Below are positions 35,628-44,608 of a DNA stretch of 64,000 nucleotides, one piece after another. Source of the stretch: CAYUVH01 sp964448135 (GTDB lineage Bacteria > Verrucomicrobiota > Verrucomicrobiia > Limisphaerales > UBA8199); assembly GCA_964448135.1 (NCBI GenBank), contig CAYUVH010000007.1, forward strand, positions 258,177-322,176. The letters run 5' to 3'. A program made the position numbers and the translations under genes. The number at the start of each line of letters is the position of its first letter. Positions within the stretch are counted from its first letter, which is position 1. Below the pieces are notes generated by a model. The model ran no database searches, was not told the origin of the DNA, and saw nothing but the letters and a program-made list of their open reading frames with translations.

Positions 35628-38254
35628 AAACCGCCACCCTCGCCATACTCCTCGTCGCGCCCCTGTTCCTCTCCAGTTGCGCCCGCGACTCGATTCACTC
35701 GCCCTCCGCTTCTACTGATCACCGATCACTGATTACTCCCCCTCCCCACTCCGCCGCCTCCCTCCCCGGCCCCAAACCCGACGGCTCCGTCCTCCTTCCC
35801 AATCAATGGTCCCTCCGCCCCGTCGGACGCCAGATCGAGCTCGGCGATTTCCCGGTCAACATCGCCGTCCACCCCGCCGGCCATTTTGCCGCCATTCTCC
35901 ACTGCGGCGAAAGCGCCCATAAAATCGTCATCGTAAACCTCGACTCCACCGCAGTCATTTCCACTACGCCCATTCACGAAGCCTTCTACGGCCTCGAATT
36001 CTCCGCCGATGGTCGCACGCTGTATTGCAGCGGCGCCGGCGATGAGGTCGTTCATCAATTCGAATTCCGCGATGGCAAGCTCACTCCGCGCGACGACATC
36101 CGCGTCCATGACCCAAAACTTCGCGCCGTTCCTTCCGGCCTGGCCGTGGACGTCTCCAGACGCCGTCTTTACGTTGCGAATCTTTGGGCCGACCGCGTCA
36201 CCCGCATCGCCCTCGACAAGAAAACCACCAATCTCGACCTCACTCTCGGAACCAACTCCAGCCCCATCGCCCTCGCTCCGGTCGCACCGCCCACTGATTT
36301 CGAGGACTACGCCGCCACCAAGCGCGAAGAAGCTTCCCAATATATTGCCGGGGCCAACGACGCCTTTCCCTACGCCTGCCGCCTCGACGAAAAGCGCGGA
36401 CGCCTGTATGTCAGCGCCTGGGCGCAATCCGCGGTGGCCGTCATTGACCTGAAATCCGAAAAAGTCATCGCCCTCTGGCCCACCGGCCAACACCCATGCG
36501 AAATGGCGCTGACCCGCTCCGGCAAGTTCCTCTTCGTCGCCAACGCCAATCTGAACACCGTCACCGTCCTCGATACCGCCACCGGCCGCGCGCTCGAAAC
36601 CATCACCACTTCTCTCTATCCCAATTCCCCGCCCGGCTCCACGCCCAACAGCCTCGCCCTCTCACCCGATGAGAAAACCCTTTTCGTCGCCAATGCCGAC
36701 AACAACACCGTTGCCGTCTTCGACGTAATCAGCCCTGGCAAAAGCCGTTCCCTCGGTTTCATTCCGGTCGGCTGGTATCCCACCTCAGTCCGCGTCACAC
36801 CCGACGGCAAACATCTCCTGGTCGCCAATGGCAAAGGCGTGGTCCCCAAAGCCAACCCGCTCGGCCCGCAGCCCGGCGTCAATCTCTCCAAAGACGCCAC
36901 CGTCCAATACATCGCGCACCTCTTCAACGGAACGCTGAGCGTGATTGATCTCCCCTCACGTCCCCAATTCGAACGCCAGCTCAAGGACTACACCGCCGCC
37001 GCTTACCGTTGCAGCCCTCTGAAATCCGACGCCTCCGTTTCCGCGCCCCGCCAGCGCGACAATCCCGTGCCCTCCAAACCCGGCGATCCCTCGCCCATCA
37101 AATACTGTCTCTACATCATCAAGGAAAACCGCACCTACGACCAGGTCCTCGGCGACATGCCGCAGGGAAACGGCGACACGAATCTCTGCCTCTTCCCCGA
37201 ACCGGTAACGCCAAACCACCACAAACTCGCCCGCGACTTCGTCCTCCTCGACAACTTCTACGTCGAGAGCGAAGTCAGTGCCGACGGCCACGAATGGACC
37301 ATGGGCGCTTACGCCACGGATTTCGTCGAGAAAAACTGGCCCATGAGCTACGGACACAACGCCTCCAAAAAATTCCCCTACCCCGCCGAAGGCTACTTCC
37401 CGATCGCATTCCCCGCCGGGGGCTATCTCTGGGACCGCGCTCAGGAAGCCGGTGTCACTTATCGCAGCTATGGCGAATTCGTCGAGTTCCGTGCCCCCAC
37501 AAACCGCCCCGCCACCGCGCGCACGAAAGCCCTGCAAGGCCACATCGACGAATGGTATCGCGGCTTCGACATGGCCTATCCCGACCAACTCCGCGCCACT
37601 CGTTTCATCCAGGAACTCAATCGCATGGAAGCCGCCGGCGACATGCCCCGCCTCCAAATCATCCGTCTCCCCAGCGACCACACCCACGGCGCCACACCCG
37701 GCTGGCGCACCCCGGCCGCCTACCTCGCCGACAACGATCTCGCCCTCGGTCGCATCGTCGAAGCCGTCAGCCGCTCCCGCTTCTGGCCGCAGACCGCCAT
37801 TTTCGTCGTCGAAGATGACGCCCAAAACGGCCCCGACCACGTCGACGCCCACCGCACCATCGCCTACGCCATCAGCCCTTACACCCGCCGCGGCATCGTG
37901 GACTCCACCATGTATTCCACCAGCAGCATGCTCCGCACGATGGAACTGATCCTCGGCCTGAAACCCATGTCGCAATTCGACGCTGCCGCCACGCCCATGT
38001 TCAATTCTTTCCAAGCCAACGCCGATACCCGCCCCTACGAAGTCGTAACTCCCCAGGTTAACCTGGACGCCCTCAACTCTTCCCACGCCTGGGGCGGCGA
38101 ACTGAAATTAAACTTCGCCCGCGAAGATGCCGTGGATGATCTGCTCCTCACTGAAATCGTCTGGCGCGCCGTGCGTGGTTCGGACCACCCCGCCCCCGCC
38201 CCCGTCCGCGCCGCCTTCGTCTTTCCCCACCCCACCGACAAGGACGACGATTAG
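35624..38254 (+). CDS. Beta-propeller phosphoesterase lipoprotein (YVTN + PF04185-like)
   Basis: 876 residues. Lipoprotein signal MKTATLAILLVAPLFLSSC with Cys at 19. The N-terminal half (about 65-440) is a seven-bladed YVTN/YncE-type propeller with blades such as RTLYCSGAGDEV, KFLFVANANLNTVTVLD and KTLFVANADNNTVAVFD. The C-terminal half (about 490-800) is a phosphoesterase of the alkaline phosphatase superfamily: IIKENRTYDQVLGDM, DNFYVESEVSADGHEW, and VEDDAQNGPDHVDAHRT with Asp/His metal ligands. It is probably anchored in the envelope and cleaves a phosphoester. Its start overlaps the ModF-like stop (ATGA). A terminator-type repeat follows. Confidence 0.83.
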   Translation: MKTATLAILLVAPLFLSSCARDSIHSPSASTDHRSLITPPPHSAASLPGPKPDGSVLLPNQWSLRPVGRQIELGDFPVNIAVHPAGHFAAILHCGESAHKIVIVNLDSTAVISTTPIHEAFYGLEFSADGRTLYCSGAGDEVVHQFEFRDGKLTPRDDIRVHDPKLRAVPSGLAVDVSRRRLYVANLWADRVTRIALDKKTTNLDLTLGTNSSPIALAPVAPPTDFEDYAATKREEASQYIAGANDAFPYACRLDEKRGRLYVSAWAQSAVAVIDLKSEKVIALWPTGQHPCEMALTRSGKFLFVANANLNTVTVLDTATGRALETITTSLYPNSPPGSTPNSLALSPDEKTLFVANADNNTVAVFDVISPGKSRSLGFIPVGWYPTSVRVTPDGKHLLVANGKGVVPKANPLGPQPGVNLSKDATVQYIAHLFNGTLSVIDLPSRPQFERQLKDYTAAAYRCSPLKSDASVSAPRQRDNPVPSKPGDPSPIKYCLYIIKENRTYDQVLGDMPQGNGDTNLCLFPEPVTPNHHKLARDFVLLDNFYVESEVSADGHEWTMGAYATDFVEKNWPMSYGHNASKKFPYPAEGYFPIAFPAGGYLWDRAQEAGVTYRSYGEFVEFRAPTNRPATARTKALQGHIDEWYRGFDMAYPDQLRATRFIQELNRMEAAGDMPRLQIIRLPSDHTHGATPGWRTPAAYLADNDLALGRIVEAVSRSRFWPQTAIFVVEDDAQNGPDHVDAHRTIAYAISPYTRRGIVDSTMYSTSSMLRTMELILGLKPMSQFDAAATPMFNSFQANADTRPYEVVTPQVNLDALNSSHAWGGELKLNFAREDAVDDLLLTEIVWRAVRGSDHPAPAPVRAAFVFPHPTDKDDD

Positions 38255-38267
38255 CTAAACTGCTTCG

Positions 38268-38317
38268 AACGTCCGCCAGGTTTTGGACTGCGGCAGCCCT
38301 CTGCCGCTTTTCGTTCA
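38268..38317 (+). terminator. Repeat-borne Rho-independent terminator (copy 1 of 2)
   Basis: After the box AACGTCCG (38268-38275) and CCAGGTTTTGGACT, the hairpin GCGGCAG-CCCT-CTGCCGC (38290-38307) is followed by TTTT. The same 50 bases, with a single visible change in the loop, recur at 47753-47802. It ends the propeller phosphoesterase transcript and also reaches into the 3' end of the convergent RND gene. Confidence 0.8.
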
Positions 38318-41300
38318 CTTACCCGCCGGATTCGGTATAGGAACCACCGCCCCACTCTCCGCCGGCTCCCCTTTCCGCTTCTTCACCCAATTCCCCAGCC
38401 GATCCAAGTACAAATACACCACCGGCGTCGTATAAAGCGTGATGAACTGCGAAAGCAACAGCCCGCCCACAATCGCGATACCCATCGGCCGCCGCAGTTC
38501 CGAGCCTTCACCATGTTGCAACGCCAGCGGAAGCGCCCCAAGCAACGCCGCCATCGTAGTCATCATGATCGGCCGAAACCTCAAGAGGCACGCCTGGTAA
38601 ATGGATTTCTCCGGCGGCAACTTCTCGTTCCGCTCCGCGTCCAACGCAAAATCAATCATCATGATCGCGTTCTTCTGCACAATGCCTATCAGCAGCACGA
38701 TGCCAATCAGCGAAATCAGCGACAAATCATGCCCCGTCAACCGCAACGCCAGCAGCGCCCCCACACCCGCCGAAGGGAGGCTGGACAGAATTGTGATCGG
38801 ATGGATGTAGCTCTCGTAAAGCACACCCAGTACGATATAAATCACAATCACCGCCGCCAGAATCAGGAACGGTTCGCTCTTCAGTGATGAACGAAACTCC
38901 GCCGCGCTCCCCGAGAAGGTCGTTTCCACCGTCTCCGGCAACCCAATCTCCGTCTGCGCCTTTTGAATCGCCTGCACCGCCGCGCCCAATGATTCACCCG
39001 GCCGCAAATTGAACGAGAGCGTTACCGACGGAAACTGTCCCTGGTGCGCAATCGTCAGCGGCGCCGTCTCCATTTTCAGCGTCGCGATCGCACCCAACGG
39101 CACCAATTGCCCCGACGTGGATTTGACGTAGATCTTGTTCAACGCCTCGGGCGTTAGTTGAAATTGGGACTGCGCCTCCAGCACCACGCGGTACTGGTTC
39201 AATTGCGTAAAAATCGTCGAGATTTGCCGCTGGCCGAACGCGTCATACAGCGTGTCGTCCACCGCCTGCGGCAGAATATTCAGCCGCGACGCCTTCTCGC
39301 GGTCCACCACCACGTTCACCTGCAATCCGCCCAACTGCTCGTCGCTCGCCACGTCCGTCAGTTCCGGCTGCTCTCGCATCTTGGCCAGCAACTTCGCCGA
39401 CCACTCGGACAACTCCTCCTCGTTTGCATCCTGCAGCGTGTATTGATATTGCGTGCGGCTCACGCGGCTCTCGATCTGCACGTCCTGCACCGCCTGCATG
39501 AAAAGCGAAATCCCCTGCACATCCTTCGTCGCTTCGCGCAAGCGGTCAATGATCTCGCTGGCATCCGCCTTGCGCTCCTTCAGCGGTTTCAACCCAATGT
39601 AGAGCCGCCCGGTATTCATCGTGGCGTTCACGCTGCCCGCGCCCACAAACGACGCCACGCTCGCCACGTCCGGATCCTGCAACACGATGTCCGCGATGTG
39701 TTGCTGTCGGTCCAGCATCGAGCGGAACGAAATGCTCTGCGCCGCGTCCGTGATTCCTAAAATCATGCCCGTGTCCTGCTGCGGCAGCAGCCCTTTGGGC
39801 GCGACCACATACAGAAAAACCGTGGCGAACAGCGTGAACACCGCGATCATCAGGACAAACAGTTGATGCCGCATGACCCAGATCAACCCCCGCTCATACA
39901 CATCGAGCATCCACTTGAAGAACCGCTCCGAAGCCTGATACAGCCGCCCATGATCTCCCTGCTTTTCCGGCTTCAACAACCGCGCGCACATCATCGGCGT
40001 CAACGTCAGCGAGACAAACGCCGACACCGCCACCGAAATGCTCAGCGTGATGGCAAACTCCCGGAACAGCCGCCCGACAATGCCCGTCATGAAAATCAGT
40101 GGAATAAACACCGCCACCAGCGACACGCTCAACGAAATAACCGTGAACCCGATCTGCTTCGCCCCCTTCAACGCCGCCTCAAATGGCGGATCACCCGCCT
40201 CGATGAACCGCACGATGTTCTCGATCATCACGATCGCATCATCCACCACGAACCCCGTCGCAATCGTCAGCGCCATCAGCGAAAGATTGTCCAGCGTGAA
40301 CCCCACGAGCTTCATCACGCCGAACGTCCCGATGATCGCCAGCGGCAGCGCCACGCTCGGAATAACCGTCGCCCACAGCTTCCGCAGGAAAATAAAAATC
40401 ACCAGCACGACCAGCGCGATCGTCAGCACCAACGTAAACTGCACATCCCGCACCGAGGCCCGGATTGTCTCCGTCCGGTCGGTGAGAATCGAAACCTTCA
40501 CCGACGGCGGAATGGACTTGAGCAGCTTGGGCAACAGCACCTTCACCCGGTCCGCCGTCTCGATGATGTTCGCGCCGGGCTGGCGCTGGATGTCCAGAAT
40601 CACCGCCGGCCGCTGCGGCTCCGGCTTTAGCGCGACACGCCCGGCCAGCCGCACATTCTCCACGTCGTCCTTCACCTCCCCCAAATCCTTCAACCGCACC
40701 GGCGACCCATTCCGGTACGCTACAATCACATCGCCAAATTCCTCACCCGAAACCAATTGGTCGTTCGCCCCGATCGAATACGACTGCCGCGCTCCATCGA
40801 ACGACCCTTTCGGCGCGTTGATATTGTTCTGCGCCAAAGCCGAGCGCACATCTTCCAACCCCAGCCCCAGCCCCGCCAGCGCCGCCGGGTTCACCCGCAC
40901 CCGCACCGCCGGCTTTTGATTGCCCTCGATCGTCACCAGGCCCACCCCCGCCACCTCGCTCAACTTCTGCGCCAGCACCGTGTCCGCCAGGTCGTTCACT
41001 TTTTCCAGCGGCATCGTGTCCGACGTGATCGCCAGCGTCAGGATCGGCGTGTCCGCCGGGTTCACTTTGCTGTAGGTCGGCGGGTTCGGCATCTTCGGCA
41101 GCACGCCGTTCGCCGCGTTCATCGCCGCCTGCACGTCCTGCGCCGCCGCGTCAATGTCCCGGTCCAGGTTGAATTGCAGCGTCAGCACCGAGTTCCCAAA
41201 GGAACTGATGGACGTCATCTGCGAAAGCCCGCTGATCTGTCCGAATTGCCGCTCCAACGGCGTCGTCACCGAGGACGCCATCACGTCCGGCGCTGCGCCG

Positions 41301-41455
41301 GGATACTGCGCCGTGACTTGGATCGTCGGAAAATCCACGGGCGGCAGCGCCGAAACCGGCAGCAGGAAATATCCCAGCAGACCCATCAACACCACGCCCG
41401 CCATCAACAGCGACGTCGCAATCGGCCGGCGAATGAATGGCTCGGAAATGTTCAT
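38315..41455 (-). CDS. mdtB: RND efflux permease (MdtB-like)
   Basis: 1046 residues. Proton-driven inner-membrane RND pump of the MdtB/MdtC type, opening NISEPFIRRPIATSLLMAGV. Motifs GFVVDDAIVMIENIVRF (helix 4 Asp pair) and LLIGIVQKNAIMMIDFAL are intact. It is a paralogue of the pump at 24-27 kb. It follows its adaptor gene on the minus strand after a 127-base gap that contains a GTAG-led hairpin repeat. No outer-membrane channel gene is next to it. The C-terminal tail has a basic cluster (KKRKG) before a Gly/Pro-rich end. Confidence 0.9.
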   Translation of the reverse strand: MNISEPFIRRPIATSLLMAGVVLMGLLGYFLLPVSALPPVDFPTIQVTAQYPGAAPDVMASSVTTPLERQFGQISGLSQMTSISSFGNSVLTLQFNLDRDIDAAAQDVQAAMNAANGVLPKMPNPPTYSKVNPADTPILTLAITSDTMPLEKVNDLADTVLAQKLSEVAGVGLVTIEGNQKPAVRVRVNPAALAGLGLGLEDVRSALAQNNINAPKGSFDGARQSYSIGANDQLVSGEEFGDVIVAYRNGSPVRLKDLGEVKDDVENVRLAGRVALKPEPQRPAVILDIQRQPGANIIETADRVKVLLPKLLKSIPPSVKVSILTDRTETIRASVRDVQFTLVLTIALVVLVIFIFLRKLWATVIPSVALPLAIIGTFGVMKLVGFTLDNLSLMALTIATGFVVDDAIVMIENIVRFIEAGDPPFEAALKGAKQIGFTVISLSVSLVAVFIPLIFMTGIVGRLFREFAITLSISVAVSAFVSLTLTPMMCARLLKPEKQGDHGRLYQASERFFKWMLDVYERGLIWVMRHQLFVLMIAVFTLFATVFLYVVAPKGLLPQQDTGMILGITDAAQSISFRSMLDRQQHIADIVLQDPDVASVASFVGAGSVNATMNTGRLYIGLKPLKERKADASEIIDRLREATKDVQGISLFMQAVQDVQIESRVSRTQYQYTLQDANEEELSEWSAKLLAKMREQPELTDVASDEQLGGLQVNVVVDREKASRLNILPQAVDDTLYDAFGQRQISTIFTQLNQYRVVLEAQSQFQLTPEALNKIYVKSTSGQLVPLGAIATLKMETAPLTIAHQGQFPSVTLSFNLRPGESLGAAVQAIQKAQTEIGLPETVETTFSGSAAEFRSSLKSEPFLILAAVIVIYIVLGVLYESYIHPITILSSLPSAGVGALLALRLTGHDLSLISLIGIVLLIGIVQKNAIMMIDFALDAERNEKLPPEKSIYQACLLRFRPIMMTTMAALLGALPLALQHGEGSELRRPMGIAIVGGLLLSQFITLYTTPVVYLYLDRLGNWVKKRKGEPAESGAVVPIPNPAGK

Positions 41456-41466
41456 CCGTTGTCAGG

Positions 41467-41530
41467 GTGGAGGCAGGCCTCTGGCCGGCCGTAGAGCCGG
41501 GCGTTCCGCCCGGCGGCGAAAACCGTTCCT
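41467..41530. repeat. GTAG-led GC hairpin repeat between pump and adaptor genes
   Basis: GTAGA is followed by the perfect hairpin GCCGGGCG-TTC-CGCCCGGC (41496-41514). It resembles the hairpin at 20858-20872. As it lies within the mdtA-mdtB transcript it may act as an mRNA processing or stabilising site. Confidence 0.65.
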
Positions 41531-41582
41531 AAGCGTTTTACCTCTAAATTCACTCGCTGGCTCACGGCGCCGAAATGACCTT

Positions 41583-42881
41583 TCACTTCGCCTCGACCGG
41601 CCCCGCCACCTTCGCCGGCGCCGCGTTCGTTTTCCCGTTCGCCTTTGCCTCCGGCAACTTCACCTTCGACTTCGCCTGTAGCTTATACTGCCCGTCCACC
41701 ACCACGCGGTCGCCCGGACTCAGTCCCTCATCAATCAGCGCCTGCCCCTGTTCGATTTGCGCCACCTTCAGCGGCCGGACCTGCGCCGTGAGATTCGTCC
41801 CGTCGGACGCGATTACAAAAGCGAATGCGCCATTCGGCCCGCGCTGCACCACCGAAGCCGGCACCACCGTCCCCCCCTTGCGCACTTCCACGAGCAACCG
41901 CGCGTTCACAAACTGCCCCGGCCACAACTTCAAATCCTCGTTCGGAAAAATCGCCTTCAGCCGGATCGTGCCCGTCGTCGTGTCAATCTGGTTGTCCACC
42001 ACCGACAGCTTTCCCTCGCCCAACGTCGTCCGATTGTCCCGGTCCATCGCCAGCACCGTCAGCTCATTCGACGTCGACTGCCGCGACTGGATCTGCGCCA
42101 GCGATTGTTCCGGCAGCGTGAACACCACCGCGATCGGATGCAACTGCGTCAGCACCACGATCCCGTTGGAATCATTCGCGTGCACGATGTTCCCCTCGTC
42201 CACCAGCCGCAAACCCGCCCGCGCATCCATGGACGCCGTGATGCTCGTGTAAGCCAGTTGCGTCTGCGCGTTGTCTACCGCCGCCTGGTCTGCCTGCACC
42301 GTCGCCACCATCTGCTCCACCAACGCCTTCTGCGTATCGTAATCCTGTTGCGACAGAATCTTGTCCGACAGCAGTTGTTTGTCCCGATCCAGCGTCACAC
42401 GCGCCACGTTCAACTGCGCGACATCCTGCGCTTTCTTCGCCACGCTCTGGGCCAGTTGCGCCTTGAATGGCGCCGGATCAATCTGCGCCAGCAAATCCCC
42501 CGCCTTCACATCCTGTCCCTCCGTGAACGCAATCTTCTGCACCTGCCCGTCCACGCGCGAGCGTACCGTCACCGTGTTGAACGCCTGCACCGTCCCCAGC
42601 CCATCGAGGTAAATCGGCACATCCTTCTTCTCCGCCACACCGGGAATAATCGGCACCGGCGGCTGCGACATTCCCGCCCCGCCCTTCGCCGCCGCCCCAC
42701 CGGCCGGCTGATCTTTCGCATTCCGGCGCTTGGCAAACGCCCAGCCCCCGCCCAGCAAGAGCAGCACGATCACGACACAAATCGTGATCTTCAACCCGCG
42801 CGAAGAGCCCTCCGGCGGTCCTTCCAATGGATTTGGACCCGGTGAAGACGATGCCCCCGCTGCTGGTTTTTCATTAATCAT
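41583..42881 (-). CDS. mdtA: RND efflux periplasmic adaptor (MdtA-like)
   Basis: 432 residues. Membrane-fusion protein bridging the RND pump and an outer-membrane channel. A short cytoplasmic head leads to one membrane helix (about 30-48, ITICVVIVLLLLGGGWAFA). Next are the lipoyl/barrel-sandwich halves (GTVQAFNTVTVRSRVDGQVQKIAFTEG is the classic first strand region), a helical hairpin (about 130-205), a beta-barrel and a membrane-proximal domain. A Lys/Ala-rich tail ends the protein. It is the first gene of the mdtAB-like pair; a TetR-type palindrome lies 225 bases upstream. Confidence 0.88.
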   Translation of the reverse strand: MINEKPAAGASSSPGPNPLEGPPEGSSRGLKITICVVIVLLLLGGGWAFAKRRNAKDQPAGGAAAKGGAGMSQPPVPIIPGVAEKKDVPIYLDGLGTVQAFNTVTVRSRVDGQVQKIAFTEGQDVKAGDLLAQIDPAPFKAQLAQSVAKKAQDVAQLNVARVTLDRDKQLLSDKILSQQDYDTQKALVEQMVATVQADQAAVDNAQTQLAYTSITASMDARAGLRLVDEGNIVHANDSNGIVVLTQLHPIAVVFTLPEQSLAQIQSRQSTSNELTVLAMDRDNRTTLGEGKLSVVDNQIDTTTGTIRLKAIFPNEDLKLWPGQFVNARLLVEVRKGGTVVPASVVQRGPNGAFAFVIASDGTNLTAQVRPLKVAQIEQGQALIDEGLSPGDRVVVDGQYKLQAKSKVKLPEAKANGKTNAAPAKVAGPVEAK

Positions 42882-43105
42882 GCACTACTGCCTTCCAACG
42901 CCGTAGACAAACACGCCGGGTCACTGGACCCGGCCCGACACTGCCACCGCCGCGGGCGCCTTTCACTCATCGCGCACCGGAGATGGAACACTACATCCAC
43001 AATTATGAGACGTGGAAGAAATCCGGCAATTCATTTGTTGTCACCGCTTTTTGCGCTGAAGCTGTCGCCCAAAAAGCAGCACGATGTGCCAGGTGAAATT
43101 ATCTC

Positions 43106-43127
43106 AATTTAAACACTCGTTTAAATT
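43106..43127. promoter_or_regulatory. Perfect palindrome AATTTAAAC-ACTC-GTTTAAATT, possible operator
   Basis: Nine-base arms around ACTC, in the 288-base gap between the divergent mdtA-like and DUF2007 genes. AT-rich dyads of this size with a short centre are typical of TetR-family operators, which often control efflux pumps. No regulator gene is nearby. It lies 43 bases ahead of the DUF2007 start and 225 ahead of mdtA. Nothing else was recognised in this gap. Confidence 0.5.
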
Positions 43128-43169
43128 AATCCGCTTGTCCAGCCCGCAATTCTCCGGCACAACAAAACC

Positions 43170-43379
43170 GTGAAGCAACTTTACGCCGGCCCGGTGGTGA
43201 ATACCGAAATGCTGATCGCCATGCTCGACAAACACGGCATCACCGCCACCCAGGAGTTCGAGGACCCTTCCCTCCCCGACGACGGCGATCTCAACCGCCT
43301 CGCAAAAGTGCTCGTTCCCGAAGCCGACTACGACCGCGCCCACCGCCTCTTCTTCACCGAACGCGAAGACGAACTCTAA
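43170..43379 (+). CDS. DUF2007-family small protein
   Basis: 69 residues. Matches the shape of DUF2007, a small ferredoxin-like alpha/beta fold: MKQLYAGPVVNTEMLIAMLDK, then GITATQEF and AKVLVPEADYDRAHRLF. The family is often labelled 'putative signal transducing protein' but has no proven role. No cysteines and no membrane helix, so cytoplasmic. The stop codon TAA runs into a TAATCC-type repeat. A perfect palindrome 43 bases upstream may control it. Confidence 0.72.
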   Translation: MKQLYAGPVVNTEMLIAMLDKHGITATQEFEDPSLPDDGDLNRLAKVLVPEADYDRAHRLFFTEREDEL

Positions 43380-43545
43380 TCCCTTCCCTCCTAATCCTAC
43401 TCCTAATCTCCGCCCCTACGGTTCTTCACGCCCCGCAGCAACCACGCGTCACCACGCAAAGCGCCGCCAGCAAAGCCCACCCAAATCCGCTTGGTAGCGT
43501 GACCGCTTTCATATAAACATCATGCTGTCACGGCTCCTCCCACCC

Positions 43546-43597
43546 GCATTCGTCATTCGTATTTCTTTCGTAATTCGACATTCGAGCTTCGTCATTT
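43546..43597. repeat. 'CATTCGTC' dispersed repeat (copy 2 of 4)
   Basis: On the minus strand the repeat begins ATGACGAAGCTCGAATG, and its first TGA is the stop codon of the TIGR01777 gene. The remaining gap (43380-43545) holds a TAATCCTACTCC stretch and no gene. Confidence 0.75.
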
Positions 43598-44539
43598 CCC
43601 CAGAATCTCCTCCAACGCCCCCCTCAATCCCGGAAACCGAAACTCAAACCCCATCTCCATCGCCCGCCTCGGCGCGCACCTCCGCCCCGTCAGCGCCAGG
43701 TCCCCCTCTGTCCCCATGAACCACGCTCCCACCCGCACCGCCCACGCCGGCGCTGGCGGACTCCACGGCCTATTCACCGCCCGCCGCAATTCGCGCATAA
43801 ATTCCTGGTTCGTCACGGGCTCCGGCCCCGTCGCATTGAACGGTCCTTCCCAATCCCCCCGCTCAATCGCCTCCACAAACATCCGGCTCATGTCATCGAG
43901 GTGAATCCAGCTAATATATTGCCTGCCGCTCCCCGTTGTTCCTCCCAGCCCCAGCCGCGCCAATTTCGCCAGCACCTTTAACGCGCCGCCGTCCCGCCCC
44001 AGCACAAATCCAATCCGCAAAGCCACCTTTCTCGTCCCCGGCGTTTGCTCCTCCGCCAGTGCTTTCTCCCACGCAATTGTCACCTCCGCCGGGAATCCCG
44101 TGCCCGACGGCGAATCCTCCTCGCACCACTGGTCCGCCAGGTCTCCATAAATCGCCAGCGTCGAAGCCTGCACCCATGCCTCCGGCGGCCGCGCGCATTT
44201 CCTGATTGCCGCCCCAATCACTTTCACCGAATCCACCCGCGAATCCACAATCTCCCGCCGATTCTGCGGCGTATGCCGGCAATTCACGCTTCGCCCCGCC
44301 AAATTCACCACCGCCCGCGCGCCATCCAGCAATCCCGCCCACGCCCCCACCGTCCGCCCATCCCATTCCACTTCCCGGTAGGAGCCGAGGTCACGAGTCT
44401 CATTCTTCCCGGTCTCGCCACCCGCACCCGGCCTCCGCGTCAACACCACCACCTCACACCCCTTCGCCAAAAGCACCCGCGCCAAGTCCTGCCCCAGGAA
44501 TCCACTCCCTCCCGCTAAAATCATCCGTTCACCCTTCAT
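43592..44539 (-). CDS. TIGR01777-family NAD(P)-dependent epimerase-like protein (YfcH-like)
   Basis: 315 residues from Met at 44539 (MKGERMILAGGSGFLGQDLA). Rossmann-fold extended SDR: the nucleotide motif GGSGFLG is near residues 9-15, with VVNLAGRSVNCR and the family block YISWIHLDDMSRMFVEAIER. A C-terminal DUF1731 domain ends LRGALEEILGK. The catalytic YxxxK of classical epimerases is not obvious, as in other members of this group. Function unknown. It is last in a five-gene minus-strand run with an acyltransferase, and its stop is supplied by a dispersed repeat. Confidence 0.83.
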   Translation of the reverse strand: MKGERMILAGGSGFLGQDLARVLLAKGCEVVVLTRRPGAGGETGKNETRDLGSYREVEWDGRTVGAWAGLLDGARAVVNLAGRSVNCRHTPQNRREIVDSRVDSVKVIGAAIRKCARPPEAWVQASTLAIYGDLADQWCEEDSPSGTGFPAEVTIAWEKALAEEQTPGTRKVALRIGFVLGRDGGALKVLAKLARLGLGGTTGSGRQYISWIHLDDMSRMFVEAIERGDWEGPFNATGPEPVTNQEFMRELRRAVNRPWSPPAPAWAVRVGAWFMGTEGDLALTGRRCAPRRAMEMGFEFRFPGLRGALEEILGK

Positions 44540-44565
44540 AAGATTTTGCATCCACTTCGGGCTTT

Positions 44566-44608
44566 GTCATTCGGATTTCTTTCGTCATTCGTCATTCGAG
44601 CTTCGTCA
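44566..44608. repeat. 'CATTCGTC' dispersed repeat (copy 3 of 4)
   Basis: On the minus strand its first TGA (44608-44606) is the stop codon of the DUF2071 gene. It fills the short gap before the TIGR01777 gene. Confidence 0.75.
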
